This document shows positions 9,811-19,705 of a stretch of 45,268 nt of DNA, piece after piece; within the stretch, counting starts at the first letter, position 1; each line of letters opens with the position of its first letter. The DNA lies in NCBI GenBank assembly GCA_002709005.1, contig PAPH01000008.1:1-45268 (forward strand), given 5' to 3'. The position numbers and the translations under genes were made by a program. Under the pieces are notes generated by a model, which was not told where the DNA came from, did no database searches, and was given only the letters and a program-made list of their open reading frames with translations. Source of the stretch: Hyphomicrobiales bacterium (GTDB lineage Bacteria; Pseudomonadota; Alphaproteobacteria; Rhizobiales; Rhizobiaceae).

Positions 9811-9824
9811 CATATCAAGATATG
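9811..9824. repeat. Short perfect inverted repeat upstream of hrcA
   Basis: CATATC-AA-GATATG is a 6+2+6 palindrome in an unusually A/T-rich patch between rph and hrcA, about 30-43 bases before the hrcA start. It could be an operator or part of a promoter. It is not a CIRCE element (TTAGCACTC-N9-GAGTGCTAA), which I do not find in this gap. The remainder of the gap (9687-9853) shows nothing else I can support. Confidence 0.4.
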
Positions 9825-9853
9825 GCTCGAAAGGAGCCGTGAGAGTTCGCCCG

Positions 9854-10927
9854 ATGACGGTCAATGCCATTCCGCCACATGATCTGATGTCCGGTCTCGA
9901 CGACCGGTCGCGGGAGATATTCCGCCATATCGTCGAATCCTATCTCGATTCCGGCGATCCGCTCGGTTCGCGCAATCTTTCGCGCATGCTGCGCACGCAG
10001 ATCTCGCCCGCGTCGGTGCGCAACGTCATGGCCGATCTCGAGGATCTCGGCCTCATCTACGCCCCCCATATCAGCGCCGGACGGCTGCCGACCCAGCGGG
10101 GCCTGCGCTTCTTCGTCGACGCCTTCATGCAGGTGGGCGACCTCCAGCCGGAAATGCGCGAAACGATCGACCGGGAGGTGCGGCTGAACGCTGCCAATCC
10201 CTCGGTCGACGGGTTTCTTACCGAGGCGAGCCAGATCCTATCCGGCCTGTCACGCGGTGCAGGTCTCGTCATCGCCGCCAAGAGCGATCACGCCATCCGC
10301 CATATCGAATTCATCCGGCTCGACCCGCAGCGCGCGCTCGCCATCCTCGTGGGCGAGAACGATCAGGTCGAAAACCGGGTCATGGAACTGCCGGCGGGTG
10401 TCACCGCCTCGCAGCTCACCGAAGCCGCCAATTTCCTCAACGCCCATCTGGCCGGCCGGACCATTGGCGAGGGCCGCAAGGAGCTCGAAAAGCTCCAGAC
10501 CGAGTTGAAGAAGGAACTCGACGACCTCTCCGGCGATCTGGTCGAGCGCGGTCTGGCGATCTGGGCGGGCGGCGACAAGGAAAGCGCGCGGCTGATCGTG
10601 CGCGGCCGCGGCAACCTTCTTGAAAACGTCCAGGCCGGCGAGGAACTCGAGCGCCTTCGCCTGCTCTTCGATGAACTCGAGCGCAAGGAAAGCCTGATCG
10701 AATTGATGACGCTTGCCGAGGAAGGCTCGGGCGTGCGCATCTTCATCGGCTCGGAGAACAAGCTGTTCTCGCTTTCGGGCTCTTCTCTCATCGTCGCGCC
10801 CTATCGCGATGGCGAGGACCAGATCGTCGGTGCCGTGGGCATCATTGGCCCCACCAGGCTCAACTATGCGCGTATTGTCCCCATGGTAGACTACACCGCG
10901 CAACTGGTCTCCCGCCTGCTGCGCTGA
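9854..10927 (+). CDS. hrcA: Heat-inducible transcription repressor HrcA
   Basis: HrcA is the repressor that binds CIRCE operators, typically in front of groESL in alphaproteobacteria, and needs GroEL for its active fold. The 357-residue protein has the N-terminal winged-helix region (about 17-90, including [18 protein letters not shown] and the conserved [18 protein letters not shown]) and a GAF-like C-terminal part with [13 protein letters not shown] and [15 protein letters not shown]. The ATG at 9854 is preferred, with a weak GAGAG eight bases upstream; an in-frame GTG at 9839 lies just after AAGGAG but with very short spacing. It is followed by grpE, the common alphaproteobacterial pairing. 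No CIRCE is present, so it is probably not autoregulated by that site. Confidence 0.93.
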   Translation: MTVNAIPPHDLMSGLDDRSREIFRHIVESYLDSGDPLGSRNLSRMLRTQISPASVRNVMADLEDLGLIYAPHISAGRLPTQRGLRFFVDAFMQVGDLQPEMRETIDREVRLNAANPSVDGFLTEASQILSGLSRGAGLVIAAKSDHAIRHIEFIRLDPQRALAILVGENDQVENRVMELPAGVTASQLTEAANFLNAHLAGRTIGEGRKELEKLQTELKKELDDLSGDLVERGLAIWAGGDKESARLIVRGRGNLLENVQAGEELERLRLLFDELERKESLIELMTLAEEGSGVRIFIGSENKLFSLSGSSLIVAPYRDGEDQIVGAVGIIGPTRLNYARIVPMVDYTAQLVSRLLR

Positions 10928-10979
10928 GGCGATTTCCCCGCTTTCGGTGAATGGAAACCGGGTCGATACAGGCCGGGGC

Positions 10980-11008
10980 CTTGATTTTTGCCGCCCGAAC
11001 AATGATAT
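10980..11008 (+). promoter_or_regulatory. Possible heat-shock-type promoter of grpE
   Basis: CTTGATT (10980-10986), a 14-base spacer, then AATGATAT (11001-11008) keeps the CTTGA of the sigma-32 -35 box and the ATAT end of its -10 box, but not the CCCC of that -10 box. It lies 46-74 bases upstream of grpE. The position and the heat-shock gene it precedes support it; the match itself is partial. Confidence 0.35.
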
Positions 11009-11053
11009 CCGGTCCAACTTCCAATTCCTTCGAAACGACGGGAAACGACGACC

Positions 11054-11659
11054 ATGATGAGTGACGATCAGAACCGCGAAACCGAAGCCGAAGCCGTGGA
11101 GGCCGAAGAAGCGGTCGCCGGCGAAGAGGTCGGTGCGGAACAGGCCGAACTCGAAAAGCTCAGGGCCGAAAACGCCGACCTGAAGGACCGCTATCTGCGT
11201 CTGGCCGCCGAGATGGAAAACCTGCGCCGCCGGACCACGCGCGACGTCCACGACGCCCGAAGCTATTCGATTGCCGGCTTCGCCCGCGACATGCTGCAGG
11301 TCTCCGACAATCTTCGCCGCGCCCTCGATGCGGTCAGCGAACAGGCCGAAGGCGAACTCAAGACCTTCCATGAAGGTGTCGAACTGACGGAGCGCACAAT
11401 GCTCGGCGCGCTCGAAAAGCACGGCGTCAAGCAGATCAATCCGAAGGGCGAGAAGTTCGACCCGAACTTCCACCAGGCCATGTTCGAGGTTCCGAACCCC
11501 GACGTGCCGAACAATACTGTGTTCGAGGTGGTACAGCCGGGATTCGTGATCGGCGAGCGCGTGCTGCGCCCGGCCATGGTCGGCGTCGCCAAGGGTGGCC
11601 CGAAGGAACCGGCGGCCGAACCCGGCCCGCCCAATCCGCAGGCCGAAAAGGACGCCTGA
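11054..11659 (+). CDS. grpE: Nucleotide exchange factor GrpE
   Basis: GrpE drives ADP release from DnaK in the cytoplasmic Hsp70 cycle. The 201-residue protein has an acidic, Glu/Ala-rich N-terminal tail (about 1-30), a long coiled-coil helix (about 30-90, with [25 protein letters not shown]), and the C-terminal beta domain with the family signature [12 protein letters not shown] and [13 protein letters not shown] Pro/Ala-rich tail follows. The start is at one of two adjacent codons, ATG 11054 or the following ATG 11057. It lies 126 bases after hrcA, far enough for a separate heat-inducible promoter, and a partial one is visible. Confidence 0.94.
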   Translation: MMSDDQNRETEAEAVEAEEAVAGEEVGAEQAELEKLRAENADLKDRYLRLAAEMENLRRRTTRDVHDARSYSIAGFARDMLQVSDNLRRALDAVSEQAEGELKTFHEGVELTERTMLGALEKHGVKQINPKGEKFDPNFHQAMFEVPNPDVPNNTVFEVVQPGFVIGERVLRPAMVGVAKGGPKEPAAEPGPPNPQAEKDA

Positions 11660-11705
11660 TCACCCCAGGCTTTATTGGGGGCGTTCATCTCCCGGGGAGG
11701 GGGCG

Positions 11706-12341
11706 ATGCCGGTACTCGAATGGCTCGATTATGCCGGCGTCGCGGTCTTTGCTGCAACGGGTGCGCTTGCCGCCTCGCGCAAGCAGCTCGATCTGATCGG
11801 CTTCGTTTTTCTGGCCGCCGTCACGGGCACCGGCGGCGGCTCCGTACGTGACGTGCTCCTGGGAGCCACGCCGGTCTTCTGGGTCGACAGGCCCATATAC
11901 CTGCTGATCTGCGCCGCCGTAGCGGTACTCGTCTTCTTCACCGCCCATCTCGTTGAATCGCGTTACAAGCTGCTGCTCTGGCTCGATGCGGCGGGGCTCG
12001 CGGCTTATTCGGTCATGGGCGCCGCGAAGGGCTTGGCGGCCAGCGGATCGATGACGGTCGCGATCGTCACCGGCATGCTGACGGCGACGTTCGGCGGCGT
12101 GCTGCGCGATCTTCTCGCGGGCGAACCCTCGGTGCTGATGCGGCCGGAGATCTACGTCACGGCGGCGGGCATCGGCGCGGGTGCCTTCGTTGCCGCCGAC
12201 GCCTTCGGAATGCCGCAGCTTGCCGCTTCCGCAATCGGCGTTCTGGCGGCTTTTCTCGTGCGCGGCGGTGCGCTCGCTTGGGGCTGGACCTTCTCGCCTT
12301 ACAAGCCACGCCCGGGCCGAAACCCCGATGATCTCTTGTAG
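11706..12341 (+). CDS. TRIC/UPF0126 family membrane protein (YicG-like)
   Basis: Bacterial TRIC-type proteins (UPF0126, YicG/YadS) are homologues of trimeric intracellular cation channels; potassium conductance is shown for some prokaryotic members, but the physiological role is unclear. The 211-residue protein has about seven hydrophobic segments in two related halves, each with its glycine-rich signature: GTGGGSVRDVLLG and TATFGGVLRDLLAGE. The frame is open from 11595, but the ATG at 11706 is preceded by a G-rich ribosome site and starts at the first membrane segment. It converges on the adenosine kinase gene, with 23 bases between stops. The substrate cannot be read from the sequence. Confidence 0.85.
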   Translation: MPVLEWLDYAGVAVFAATGALAASRKQLDLIGFVFLAAVTGTGGGSVRDVLLGATPVFWVDRPIYLLICAAVAVLVFFTAHLVESRYKLLLWLDAAGLAAYSVMGAAKGLAASGSMTVAIVTGMLTATFGGVLRDLLAGEPSVLMRPEIYVTAAGIGAGAFVAADAFGMPQLAASAIGVLAAFLVRGGALAWGWTFSPYKPRPGRNPDDLL

Positions 12342-12364
12342 AGACGATCTTCTGTAGGGGAGCG

Positions 12365-13363
12365 TCAGCCGGCGATAAGACCGGCCTCTTCCGCCGCCTT
12401 CTGAAGCGAAAGCTGCGGACGCGGGCCGATCTGCTGGATCACGATCCCGGCGGCGAGGCTCCCCAGACGCCCGCAGGCATCAAGCGACTTGCCCTGTGTC
12501 AGGCCATGCAGGAAACCGGCGGCATAGAGATCGCCCGCTCCGGTGGTATCCACCAGATGATCGATCGGGATAGCCGGCACCTCAACGCGGTCGTCGCCGG
12601 AGAGGATCACCGAACCGTTCTCCGACAGCGTTACAGCGGCGATCGCACAGTCCTTGGAAATCTTGTCGATTGCCGTTTCCAGATCGTCCGTCTCGTAGAG
12701 CGCCTTGGCCTCCGCCGCATTGGCAAAGACGATGTCGACGGTACCCGAGCGCATCAGATCGAGGAACTCGCCCCGATAGCGGTCGACACAGAAGGAATCC
12801 GACAAGGTCATCGACATGCGCTTGCCGTTCTTGTGGGCGATCTCCGCGCATGTGCGGATCGCTTCCTTGGCGCGCGGCGGATCCCACAGATAGCCCTCGA
12901 AATAGGTGACCTGCGCGTTGGCCACCTTGTCTTCCTCGACGTCTTCCGGGCCGAGTTCGACGCAGGCGCCGAGATAGGTATTCATCGAGCGCTGGCCGTC
13001 CGGCGTGACGAAGATCATCGAGCGCGCGGTCGGCGGTGTCTCGGCCAGCGGCCGGGTGTCGAAGGCGACGCCTTGAGCGCGGATGTCGTGGGCGAAGATC
13101 TTGCCGAGCTGGTCGTCCGCCACCTTGCCGAAATAGGCGGCCCTGGCGCCGAAACTTGCCACGCCGGCTGCTGTATTGCCTGCGCTGCCGCCCGAAGTTT
13201 CGATCGCCGGTCCCATGCGCGAATAGAGAAGCTCGGCGCGATCGGCGTCGATCAGGTTCATTGCGCCCTTGATGATCTCGTTATCAGTGAGGAAGTCGTC
13301 CTCGCAGCGGGCGATGATGTCGACAATCGCATTGCCGATACACAGAACGTCGAGCTGGCTCAT
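12365..13363 (-). CDS. PfkB family carbohydrate kinase, probable adenosine kinase
   Basis: This ribokinase-family enzyme most likely phosphorylates adenosine to AMP (purine salvage). The 332-residue protein has the substrate-side glycine motif GGSAGNTAAG (58-67) and the PfkB C-terminal signature DTTGAGDLYAAGFL with the catalytic base Asp278. The N-terminus LCIGNAIVDIIARC and the sequence MSMTLSDSFCV match the group annotated as adenosine kinase in rhizobia, but other sugar or nucleoside substrates are possible. It lies 82 bases downstream of mutS in the same direction and may be read with it, although there is no obvious functional link. Confidence 0.85.
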   Translation of the reverse strand: MSQLDVLCIGNAIVDIIARCEDDFLTDNEIIKGAMNLIDADRAELLYSRMGPAIETSGGSAGNTAAGVASFGARAAYFGKVADDQLGKIFAHDIRAQGVAFDTRPLAETPPTARSMIFVTPDGQRSMNTYLGACVELGPEDVEEDKVANAQVTYFEGYLWDPPRAKEAIRTCAEIAHKNGKRMSMTLSDSFCVDRYRGEFLDLMRSGTVDIVFANAAEAKALYETDDLETAIDKISKDCAIAAVTLSENGSVILSGDDRVEVPAIPIDHLVDTTGAGDLYAAGFLHGLTQGKSLDACGRLGSLAAGIVIQQIGPRPQLSLQKAAEEAGLIAG

Positions 13364-13445
13364 GAATATCCCATGGGTCGTGAAAGGTTGGCGTCCGGTC
13401 TAGCCGATATGACGCTGAAAGCAACCGGAGACAAGCTGGCTGCGA

Positions 13446-16202
13446 TCATTCGCCGGGTCTGCCTGAGGCGGCGAGCCGCTTGAGTTCGTAGAGAATGTCG
13501 AGCGCCTCTCGGGGGCTCATGTCGTCCGGGTGAATTTCGGCGAGCCTCGTATCGATTGGAGAAGGACCGGCGGCGGTGGCCGCGACTTTCTTCTCGCGGC
13601 GCACCTCGGCAGAGAAAAGCGGCAAGTCGTCAACCAGCGTCAGCGCAGGGTTGTGCCGATCGCTCGATTCGAGCTGGGCGAGCACGTCCTTGGCACGCGC
13701 GACGACCGCATCCGGCAGGCCCGCGAGCCGCGCCACCTGGATCCCGTAGGACCGGTCGGCGGCTCCCGGCGCCACCTCATGCAGAAACACCACGTCGCCA
13801 TCCCACTCCTTCACCTTCATCGTCACGTTTGCGAGACGATCCAGCGTTTCCGACAATGCGGTGAGCTCGTGATAGTGCGTGGCGAAAAGCGCCCGCGAGC
13901 GATTGACCTCGTGCAGGTTCTCCACCGCCGCCCAGGCGATCGACAATCCGTCGAAGGTCGCCGTGCCGCGGCCGATTTCATCCAAAATGACCAGAGAGCG
14001 GTTGGAAGCCAGATTGAGGATCGCCGCCGTCTCCACCATCTCGACCATGAAGGTCGAGCGTCCGCGCGCCAGATCGTCGGAGGCGCCGACGCGCGAGAAC
14101 AGCCGGTCGACGACGCCGATATGGGCCGATCCCGCCGGGACGAAGGAGCCCATCTGCGCGAGGATGGCGATCAACGCGTTCTGCCTGAGGAAGGTCGACT
14201 TGCCGCCCATGTTCGGGCCGGTCAGCAGCCAGATCGTGCCGGCCAAAGTCGTGTCGTCGGGCGGAGAGAGCCTGCAGTCGTTGGCGACGAAGGGTTGAGC
14301 CGCCTGTCGCCTGAGCGCCTGCTCGACCACCGGGTGCCGTCCGGCGACGATGTCGAACGCCAGGCTGTCGTCGACATGCGGGCGCACATAGCCCTGTTCC
14401 ACGGCGAGTTCGGCGAGAGCCGAGAGCACGTCGAGCACCGACAGCGCTTCGGCGGCTGCCTTGATCGCGGTGCCGGCGGCCACAGCCTCGCGCACCATCT
14501 CATCGAACAGTTGCAGTTCGATCGCCATCGCCTGGTCTGCGGCGTTCGCGATCCGGGTCTCGAGATCCGAGAGTTCCGTGGTGGTGAACCGCATCGCGTT
14601 CGCCATCGTCTGGCGGTGGATGAAGCGGGCGCGCGCCTCGCCCTCGGTCAGCGGGCCGGCATTGTTTGCCGACACCTCGATGAAATAGCCGAGCACGTTG
14701 TTGTGCTTGATCTTCAGTGACCGGACGCCGGTCTCTTCGGCGTAGGAAAGCTGCAAGCCCGCGATTACCCGGCGGGACTCGTCGCGCAGCGAGCGCAATT
14801 CGTCGAGTTCGCTGTGGTAGCCGGAACTTACGAAGCCGCCGTCGCGCTTCAGGAGCGGCAGTTCGTCATCGAGACAGGCGGTCAGGAACTCGGTGAAATC
14901 AGCCGGGAAGGCGGCGATATCGGCCAGCGCCTCGGCGACGATATCCGGCGTTTCCTTGCTCGAGAACAAATTCGCCACTTGCCTTGAGGCCGTCGCTCCG
15001 GCCAGCAGCGCGCCGAGATCGCGCGGCCCGCCGCGATTGAGCGCCAGCCGCGACAGCGCCCTCGGCATGTCGGCCACGCCCCTGAGCGCGGTCCTGAGAT
15101 CCTCGGACATCCGGCTTTCGGCCACGAACCAGCTCACCGCTTCCAGCCGCCGGTCGATCGCCTTCGGATCGGTCAGCGGCGACATCAGCCATTCCGACAG
15201 TTTCCGCCCGCCGCCGCCGGTCACGGTCCGGTCAATGGCCTTGAGCAGGCTGCCCGAGCGTTCGCCCGAGAGTGTGCGTGTGAGTTCGAGATTGGCCCGC
15301 GTTGCCGGATCGATGAACAGCGTGTCGCCGTCGAGCTCCCGCAACGGAGGTTCCAGCGGCGGGCGTTCGTTGATCTGGGTTTTCTCGACATAGGCGAGTG
15401 CGGCGGAAGCAGCGGCCAGTTCGGCGCGCGAGAACGAACCGAAACCGTCGAGCGAGGAGACGTCGAAATAGCGCGCGATGCGGCCTTCTGCGGTTGCGCT
15501 GTCGAACAGCACCTGGGGCTGCGGCGAGGCGCGGCGGCCGAGCTGGTCGACGAGTGCGTGTTCCTCCGGATCGTGGAACATCTGCTCGGGTAGCACGATC
15601 TCGCGCGGCTCGATGCGCATGATGTCGGCCAGCAGCCGCGCCTGCCGGCTTTCGGCCACCCGGAAACTGCCCGTCGAGATGTCGATCCAGGCAAGCCCGT
15701 AGCGCGCCTCGTCCGAGCCCTTGATGCGGGCGACCGCCATCAGATGGTTGGATTCCGATGGCGAGAGAAGCTTGTCCTCGGTCAGCGTTCCCGGTGTTAC
15801 GAGGCGGATGACGTCGCGCTTGACCACCGATTTGGCGCCGCGCTTCTTGGCCTCCGCGGGGTCTTCCACCTGCTCGCAGACCGCGACGCGGAAACCCAGA
15901 GAGATCAGTTTCTGCAGGTAGTCGTCGGCGGCATGCACCGGCACGCCGCACATCGGAATGTCGCGGCCCAGATGCTGGCCGCGCTTGGTCAGCGTGATGC
16001 CGAGCGCGCGCGAGGCGTCGACGGCGTCCTCGAAGAACAATTCGTAAAAATCGCCCATCCGGTAGAACAACAGCGAGTCCGGGTTCGCCGCCTTGATCTC
16101 GATGAACTGCTCCATCATCGGGGTCGCCGAAGCGCGGCTTTCCTCCGTCGCCAGTTCGGCGGACGAGAGTGTTTTCGCGGATAGTGGGCTGATGTCGTTC
16201 AA
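13446..16202 (-). CDS. mutS: DNA mismatch repair protein MutS
   Basis: MutS binds mismatched bases and starts methyl-directed-type repair. It has the mismatch-contacting Phe-x-Glu motif FYE (residues 52-54 in [13 protein letters not shown]), a connector and lever region, the Walker [10 protein letters not shown], and [14 protein letters not shown] in the C-terminal ATPase, ending in a short helix-turn-helix tail. No ATG exists at the expected start. The best candidates are TTG at 16200-16202 (918 residues, with AGGCGAG upstream) or TTG at 16275-16277 (25 residues longer). The frame stays open far upstream, but that is antisense to maeB and not coding. It is divergent from maeB. Confidence 0.93.
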   Translation of the reverse strand: MNDISPLSAKTLSSAELATEESRASATPMMEQFIEIKAANPDSLLFYRMGDFYELFFEDAVDASRALGITLTKRGQHLGRDIPMCGVPVHAADDYLQKLISLGFRVAVCEQVEDPAEAKKRGAKSVVKRDVIRLVTPGTLTEDKLLSPSESNHLMAVARIKGSDEARYGLAWIDISTGSFRVAESRQARLLADIMRIEPREIVLPEQMFHDPEEHALVDQLGRRASPQPQVLFDSATAEGRIARYFDVSSLDGFGSFSRAELAAASAALAYVEKTQINERPPLEPPLRELDGDTLFIDPATRANLELTRTLSGERSGSLLKAIDRTVTGGGGRKLSEWLMSPLTDPKAIDRRLEAVSWFVAESRMSEDLRTALRGVADMPRALSRLALNRGGPRDLGALLAGATASRQVANLFSSKETPDIVAEALADIAAFPADFTEFLTACLDDELPLLKRDGGFVSSGYHSELDELRSLRDESRRVIAGLQLSYAEETGVRSLKIKHNNVLGYFIEVSANNAGPLTEGEARARFIHRQTMANAMRFTTTELSDLETRIANAADQAMAIELQLFDEMVREAVAAGTAIKAAAEALSVLDVLSALAELAVEQGYVRPHVDDSLAFDIVAGRHPVVEQALRRQAAQPFVANDCRLSPPDDTTLAGTIWLLTGPNMGGKSTFLRQNALIAILAQMGSFVPAGSAHIGVVDRLFSRVGASDDLARGRSTFMVEMVETAAILNLASNRSLVILDEIGRGTATFDGLSIAWAAVENLHEVNRSRALFATHYHELTALSETLDRLANVTMKVKEWDGDVVFLHEVAPGAADRSYGIQVARLAGLPDAVVARAKDVLAQLESSDRHNPALTLVDDLPLFSAEVRREKKVAATAAGPSPIDTRLAEIHPDDMSPREALDILYELKRLAASGRPGE

Positions 16203-16367
16203 GGCCGCTCGCCTGTCTGCGTTCCGTCGTTCGACGGCGCTTGTCTGTTCAAGGGATGGCTTTACAGCACTTGCCAAGCACCCTAACGAAGGACCACCAT
16301 TGTGATCAATATCAACGAGGCGCCGGGTCCACCATTCTCCACGGTCGCCCACAAGGGATGAAACGCC

Positions 16368-18650
16368 ATGCCGACCGACAAGGCCGCTCCGTCGACGACC
16401 GCCGTCACAGATCAGGAAGCGCTCGATTTCCACTCGCGGGGACGACCCGGAAAATTCGAAATCTCCCCGACCAAGCCGATGGCGACGCAGCGCGACCTGT
16501 CGCTGGCCTATTCGCCCGGCGTGGCTGTTCCGGTCAAGGCGATCGCGGAAGATCCGAGCCGCGCCTATGATTACACCAACCGCAGCAACATGGTGGCTGT
16601 CATCACCAACGGCACCGCGATCCTCGGTCTGGGCAATCTCGGCGCGCTCGCCTCCAAGCCGGTGATGGAAGGCAAGGCGGTGCTCTTCAAGCGTTTCGCC
16701 GACGTCGATTCCATCGACCTCGAGGTCGACACGGAAGATGCCGAGGAGTTCATCAACTGCGTGCGGTTCCTCGGCCCCTCCTTCGGCGGCATCAATCTCG
16801 AGGATATCAAGGCGCCCGAGTGCTTCATCATCGAGCAGCGCCTGCGCGAGATCATGGACATCCCGGTCTTCCATGACGACCAGCACGGGACCGCGATCAT
16901 CGCCGCCGCCGGCCTTATCAACGCGCTGCATCTGACCGGCCGTGATCTCAAGACGACCAAGCTTGTCTGCAACGGCGCGGGTGCTGCGGCCATCGCCTGC
17001 GTCGAGCTGATCAAATCGATGGGCTTCGCGCCGCAGAACATCATCCTCTGCGACACCAAGGGCGTGATCCACAAGGACCGCACCGAGGGCATGAACCAGT
17101 GGAAGTCGGCGCACGCCGTCGTCACCGACCGGCGCACGCTGAAGGAAGCGCTCGACGGCGCCGACGTCTTCTTCGGCCTTTCCGTCAAGGGCGCGCTGAC
17201 CGAGGAGATGGTCGCCTCCATGGCGCCGAACCCGATCATCTTCGCCATGGCGAACCCCGATCCGGAAATCACGCCGGAGGAAGTTTCCCGTATCCGCGAC
17301 GACGCGATCATGGCGACCGGCCGGTCGGACTACCCCAACCAGGTCAACAACGTTCTCGGCTTCCCCTACATCTTCCGCGGCGCGCTCGACGTGCGGGCGA
17401 GCACCATCAACGACACGATGAAGATCGCCGCCGCCGAGGCGCTGGCCAATCTGGCGCGCGAGGATGTCCCGGACGACGTGGCCGACGCCTATCAGGGCAA
17501 CCGCCCGCGCTTCGGCCCGAAATACATCATCCCCGTTCCCTTCGATCCGCGGCTGATCTCGGCGATCCCGACCGCGGTTGCTCGCGCGGCGATGGATTCG
17601 GGAGTCGCCACCCGGCCGATCGTCAATTTCGACGCCTATACGCACGAGCTCTCCGCCCGCCGCGATCCGCTCGCCTCGACGCTCCAGCGCCTCTATGAAA
17701 AGGTGCGCCGTCATCCCCGCCGCATGGTCTTCGCCGAGGGCGAGGAAGAGCAGGTCATGCGCGCGGCCGTGGCCTATGTGAACCAGGGGCTTGGCAAGGC
17801 CTTCCTTCTCGGCCGCGAGGAGCCTGTGCGCGAAACGGCGCGCGCCGCAGGGATCGATCTCGACCGCGATGGCATCGAACTGATCAATGCGCGCCTTTCA
17901 AGTCGCGTCGAGGCCTATACCGATTATCTCTACGCCCGGCTCCAGCGGAAGGGGTATCTCCACCGCGACTGCCTGCGGCTGATCAATAACGACCGCAACC
18001 ACTTCGCCGCCTGCATGGTGGCGCTCGGCGACGCCGACGCGATGGTCACAGGCACGACGCGCAATTACTCGACCGCGCTGGAGGACGTCCGCCGTTGCAT
18101 CGACGTCAAGCCGGGCCACCGGATGATCGGCGTGTCGCTGGCGCTCTGCCGCGGCCGCACGGTGCTCGTCGCCGACACCGCCGTCATCGACATGCCGACC
18201 TCGGAGGAACTCGCCGACATCGCCGAGGAAGCAGCCGGCATGGCCCGCCGCCTGGGCTATGAGCCGCGCGTGGCCATGCTCGCCTACTCGACCTTCGGTC
18301 ACCCCACCGGCGAGCGTTCCGAGCGTGTCCGCGAAGCCGTCCGCATTCTCGACAAGCGCCGCGTCGATTTCGAATATGACGGCGAGATGGCCGCCGATGT
18401 CGCGCTCAACGCCCGCGTGATGGAGCAATATCCGTTCTGCCGGCTCTCGGGCCCGGCCAACGTGCTCGTCATGCCGGCCTTCCACTCCGCCTCGATCTCG
18501 ACCAAGATGCTGCAGGAACTCGGCGGCTCCACCGTCATCGGCCCTCTGCTCGTCGGCCTCGACAAGTCCGTCCAGATCGTCTCGATGGGCGTGAAGGACT
18601 CCGACATCGTCAACATGGCAGCGATCGCGGCCTATAACGCCACCGGCTGA
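16368..18650 (+). CDS. maeB: Malic enzyme with C-terminal phosphotransacetylase-like domain
   Basis: This enzyme decarboxylates malate to pyruvate with NAD(P) reduction, linking the TCA cycle to gluconeogenesis. The 760-residue protein has a malic-enzyme half (about 1-430) with the catalytic-Tyr motif YSPGV (48-52), the metal-binding FHDDQHGTA (168-176) and the dinucleotide loop GAGAAA (203-208). A phosphate-acetyltransferase-like half follows (about 440-760, [10 protein letters not shown] to the end). That second domain is regulatory or structural in studied rhizobial enzymes (TME/DME). NADP or NAD preference cannot be decided by eye. The start at 16368 follows AAGGGA. It is divergent from mutS and ends at a strong terminator. 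Confidence 0.93.
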   Translation: MPTDKAAPSTTAVTDQEALDFHSRGRPGKFEISPTKPMATQRDLSLAYSPGVAVPVKAIAEDPSRAYDYTNRSNMVAVITNGTAILGLGNLGALASKPVMEGKAVLFKRFADVDSIDLEVDTEDAEEFINCVRFLGPSFGGINLEDIKAPECFIIEQRLREIMDIPVFHDDQHGTAIIAAAGLINALHLTGRDLKTTKLVCNGAGAAAIACVELIKSMGFAPQNIILCDTKGVIHKDRTEGMNQWKSAHAVVTDRRTLKEALDGADVFFGLSVKGALTEEMVASMAPNPIIFAMANPDPEITPEEVSRIRDDAIMATGRSDYPNQVNNVLGFPYIFRGALDVRASTINDTMKIAAAEALANLAREDVPDDVADAYQGNRPRFGPKYIIPVPFDPRLISAIPTAVARAAMDSGVATRPIVNFDAYTHELSARRDPLASTLQRLYEKVRRHPRRMVFAEGEEEQVMRAAVAYVNQGLGKAFLLGREEPVRETARAAGIDLDRDGIELINARLSSRVEAYTDYLYARLQRKGYLHRDCLRLINNDRNHFAACMVALGDADAMVTGTTRNYSTALEDVRRCIDVKPGHRMIGVSLALCRGRTVLVADTAVIDMPTSEELADIAEEAAGMARRLGYEPRVAMLAYSTFGHPTGERSERVREAVRILDKRRVDFEYDGEMAADVALNARVMEQYPFCRLSGPANVLVMPAFHSASISTKMLQELGGSTVIGPLLVGLDKSVQIVSMGVKDSDIVNMAAIAAYNATG

Positions 18651-18676
18651 TCTCGACGGCAACGCCGCCAACGACA

Positions 18677-18711
18677 AAAGCCCGGAGCGACCCTCCGGGC
18701 TTTGTTTTTTT
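18677..18711 (+). terminator. Rho-independent terminator after maeB
   Basis: AAAGCCCGGAG (18677-18687) pairs with CTCCGGGCTTT (18693-18703) around a five-base loop, followed by G and seven Ts (18705-18711). It lies 26 bases past the maeB stop and just before the converging olsB stop. A short A-run on the other flank could give some activity in the leftward direction too. Confidence 0.9.
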
Positions 18712-18725
18712 GAAGTCAGAGAACC

Positions 18726-19610
18726 TTACGCCGCGAAACGGCCCGCGTCGGAACCGTAGTGGTTGACGTAGCGCTCGGAGATGCGGCCGACGGGCAGGAT
18801 GATCAGGATGTCGGTGGTGCCGAATTCGCGGTCGACCACGGCTTCCGTCGAGGTCATGGCACCGAGCCGCAGATAGCCTTTTATCAGCGGCGGCATGGCG
18901 GCGATCGCGGCGCGCGGCTGGATCGCCTCGATCGGCATCATGTCCATCGACACGCCGCGGCCCGGAGCGGCCTTCACCGCCCATTCGTCCGATGCCGCCG
19001 ACATGCCGGCGAGGAAGCTCAGCGCCACCGCATGGGCGTAGGCTCTGTCGCCGGGGAAGGAGGCGCAGCCGAACATCGCCTGCACATTGTGCGACAGCGC
19101 ATAGGCCCAGTTGCCCTGCCAGAGAAGTTCTATGGTGCGTTTTGTCCGGTAGTCCGGCAGCACGCAGGAGCGGCCGAGTTCCATGAAGCGCTTGCCCGAA
19201 TGGCGCGCGATCATCGCTTCGACGTCGTATTCGCTCTGCGAGTAGAAGCCGCCATAGCGCTCGGCCTTGTCCTGGGTGAGAAGCCGGTAAGTGCCGACGA
19301 TCTGGTCCTCGATATCGCCGTCGATCGCCGAATCGATCACCAGCAGGTGGTCGCAATAGGCGTCGATATGGTCGAAATCGCGCTTGAGACGCATGGCGTC
19401 TGCCGGCAGCCGCGCGCCCATCTCTTCGACGAAGACCTTGTAGCGCAACGCCTGGGCCGCTTCGATCTCGCGGGCACCGCGGGCGACCCTTACATTGAGA
19501 TTGCCGATCCGGCCCAAAATCTTCGACTTCTCGCTGGGGAACACCGGAATGGCAGCATGCTCGGCACCGAGGATGTGATCAACCGCTATGGACATCGCAG
19601 ACAGCCTCAT
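18726..19610 (-). CDS. olsB: L-ornithine N-alpha-acyltransferase OlsB (ornithine lipid synthesis)
   Basis: OlsB acylates ornithine with a 3-hydroxy fatty acid to make lyso-ornithine lipid, the precursor of phosphorus-free membrane ornithine lipids. The 294-residue protein has the GNAT/hemolysin-like acyltransferase pattern: VARGAREIEAAQALRYKVF, IVGTYRLL, and MELGRSCVLPDYR, with the length of rhizobial OlsB proteins. The second gene, olsA, is not in the window. A possible promoter is seen upstream (19638-19667). It could also be read from the histidine-kinase gene, 95 bases away in the same direction. Expression of ornithine-lipid genes is phosphate-controlled in related bacteria, but I see no clear Pho box here. 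Confidence 0.85.
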   Translation of the reverse strand: MRLSAMSIAVDHILGAEHAAIPVFPSEKSKILGRIGNLNVRVARGAREIEAAQALRYKVFVEEMGARLPADAMRLKRDFDHIDAYCDHLLVIDSAIDGDIEDQIVGTYRLLTQDKAERYGGFYSQSEYDVEAMIARHSGKRFMELGRSCVLPDYRTKRTIELLWQGNWAYALSHNVQAMFGCASFPGDRAYAHAVALSFLAGMSAASDEWAVKAAPGRGVSMDMMPIEAIQPRAAIAAMPPLIKGYLRLGAMTSTEAVVDREFGTTDILIILPVGRISERYVNHYGSDAGRFAA

Positions 19611-19637
19611 CGTTGGACTTGGCGGTCTATAATCATG

Positions 19638-19667
19638 ATTCTAAGACAATTGAGTGACACTGTCCAA
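19638..19667 (-). promoter_or_regulatory. Possible sigma-70-type promoter of olsB
   Basis: On the leftward strand, TTGGAC (19667-19662), an 18-base spacer and TAGAAT (19643-19638) resemble a housekeeping promoter, 28 bases or more upstream of olsB, in an A/T-rich patch. No other candidate is better in the 95-base gap. Confidence 0.4.
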
Positions 19668-19705
19668 CGTGCGGGACCGTGCGCGGCTGTGGCAAAGCGC
19701 CCGCG

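Noticed and set aside
9687..9853. CIRCE operator for HrcA
   Set aside because: No TTAGCACTC-N9-GAGTGCTAA or close variant was found in the rph-hrcA gap.
16203..17714. The mutS reading frame stays open about 500 codons upstream of the likely start
   Set aside because: It is antisense to maeB, a well-supported gene; the extension has no family match and reflects the few stops in the opposite strand of GC-rich coding DNA.
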